Shown: one piece after another, positions 5,101 to 5,729 of the stretch
Layout of the letters: the number at the start of each line of letters is the position of its first letter
How positions within the stretch are numbered: the first letter of the stretch is position 1
Assembly: GCA_021792015.1 (NCBI GenBank)
Contig: JAJYVM010000263.1
Coordinates: 1 to 5,729 of the forward strand
DNA: 5,729 nucleotides
DNA from: Bacillota bacterium
GTDB taxonomy: Bacteria > Bacillota > Sulfobacillia > RBS10-35 > JAJYVM01
Direction: 5' to 3'
Position numbers and translations under genes: made by a program
Notes under the pieces: generated by a model
Told to the model about the DNA's origin: nothing
The model's input: the letters and a program-made list of their open reading frames with translations, nothing else
The model's database searches: none

Positions 5101-5729
5101 TCAGCCGTTCAGGGGCGGCTCCGCCACATCGCGCACGGGTGAGAGGTACGGCGAGCCGGCCGTGGCCTCGCGGAACTCGGCCTGGGCCCTGCTCACCAGC
5201 TCCGGCTCGCGCATCAGGTCGCAGCAGGTTGCGGCCATGACCTGGGCCGCATAGCGCATGCCCTTCTGGCCGATGCTGCTGCCAACCGTCACCACGTTCT
5301 GCCAGGAGTGGCCCGGGGTGGCGATCGGAGCCGTGACGCAGCGCACCTGCGCCGTCGGCACCACGTACGACACGTCCCCGACATCGGTCGAGCCGCCGCC
5401 CGGCTCGCCGAAACCGCCCTGGGGCTGGATCCCCTCGTACAGCACCGCGCCCGCCGCCACGTCGGCGCCGCGCTTGCGCATCTGCTCAATGGCCTTGGCG
5501 ACGGCCTCCTCGCCCACGCTGGCCTGGAGCTGGCGGCCGAGCTGCAGCTCCTCCTCCGTGAATTTCGGCGCCCCGATGGCCGTGAGGTGGGCGTGCATGC
5601 GGTCGCCGAGCGTGCGGTTCGGCAGGGTGTCGTAGCAGCCGCACAGCAGCCGCACGTCGTGCGTGGTGTCCGTCATCTGGCACGCGCCCTTGGCGATGTT
5701 GAGCACCCGCCCGTAGATCTCCTCCACGT
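5101..5729 (-). CDS. M20D-family amidohydrolase, AbgB-like, copy 2 (5' part beyond right edge)
   Basis: The stop is TGA at 5103-5101, and the frame is open to the right edge, showing the last 209 or so residues. Aligned without gaps to copy 1 from Val264 onward, I count 27 differences in 208 residues, about 87% identity. The visible part covers the end of the dimerisation domain and the C-terminal half of the catalytic domain. It includes GGGSTDVGDVSYVVPTAQ and PGHSW, whose His codon at 5310-5308 matches ligand His403 of copy 1. The N-terminal metal ligands and the start lie outside. The most changed stretch is the segment just before GGGSTDVGD (copy 1 residues 349-372), where 12 residues differ; this could affect substrate choice. 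Role as for copy 1: amide hydrolysis of acylated or aminobenzoylated amino acids, exact substrate unknown. Confidence 0.93.
   Translation of the reverse strand, partial: VEEIYGRVLNIAKGACQMTDTTHDVRLLCGCYDTLPNRTLGDRMHAHLTAIGAPKFTEEELQLGRQLQASVGEEAVAKAIEQMRKRGADVAAGAVLYEGIQPQGGFGEPGGGSTDVGDVSYVVPTAQVRCVTAPIATPGHSWQNVVTVGSSIGQKGMRYAAQVMAATCCDLMREPELVSRAQAEFREATAGSPYLSPVRDVAEPPLNG

Overview
This is a strongly GC-rich bacterial window. The clearest lineage clue is a complete SigI-type sigma factor at 4086-4922, a family best known from Bacillota. Together with the base composition, good Shine-Dalgarno sequences and use of GTG and TTG starts, this suggests a high-GC Bacillota lineage of the Symbiobacterium, Thermaerobacter or Limnochorda kind. 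That assignment is inference from family content, not a measured placement.

Layout: (1) 1-1297, minus strand: an M28-family metallopeptidase-like protein with a PA-like insert, cut by the left edge. It keeps four of the expected metal ligands but lacks the usual catalytic Glu-Glu pair. (2) 1298-1577: a divergent intergenic region. (3) 1578-2017, plus strand: the front two thirds of a short-chain dehydrogenase, broken by two single-base shifts. It meets, tail to tail, (4) the N-terminal part of a luciferase-like flavin monooxygenase on the minus strand (2207 down to about 2006), itself broken by a 4-base tandem duplication. Both are gene remnants, and the join lies in about 15 bases that fit either gene. 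(5) 2309-3724, minus strand: a complete M20D (AbgB-like) amidohydrolase with a strong hairpin just past its stop. (6) 3725-4085: a divergent intergenic region with short tandem repeats and a twice-occurring GCGGTACCGC palindrome. (7) 4086-4922, plus strand: sigI, with no rsgI after it. (8) 4923-5100: a convergent intergenic region with a strong hairpin. (9) 5101-5729, minus strand: a second AbgB-like gene, cut by the right edge, about 87% identical at protein level to the first over the 208 shared residues.

Taken together, the intact genes suggest hydrolysis of N-acyl or aminobenzoyl amino acids and possibly peptides, with a regulatory sigma factor inserted between two AbgB paralogues. I see no CRISPR array, RNA gene or transposase. 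The most interesting points are the M28 homologue with an altered active site, the orphan sigI between the duplicated amidohydrolases, and the remodelled SDR/monooxygenase scar. None amounts to a demonstrated new system.
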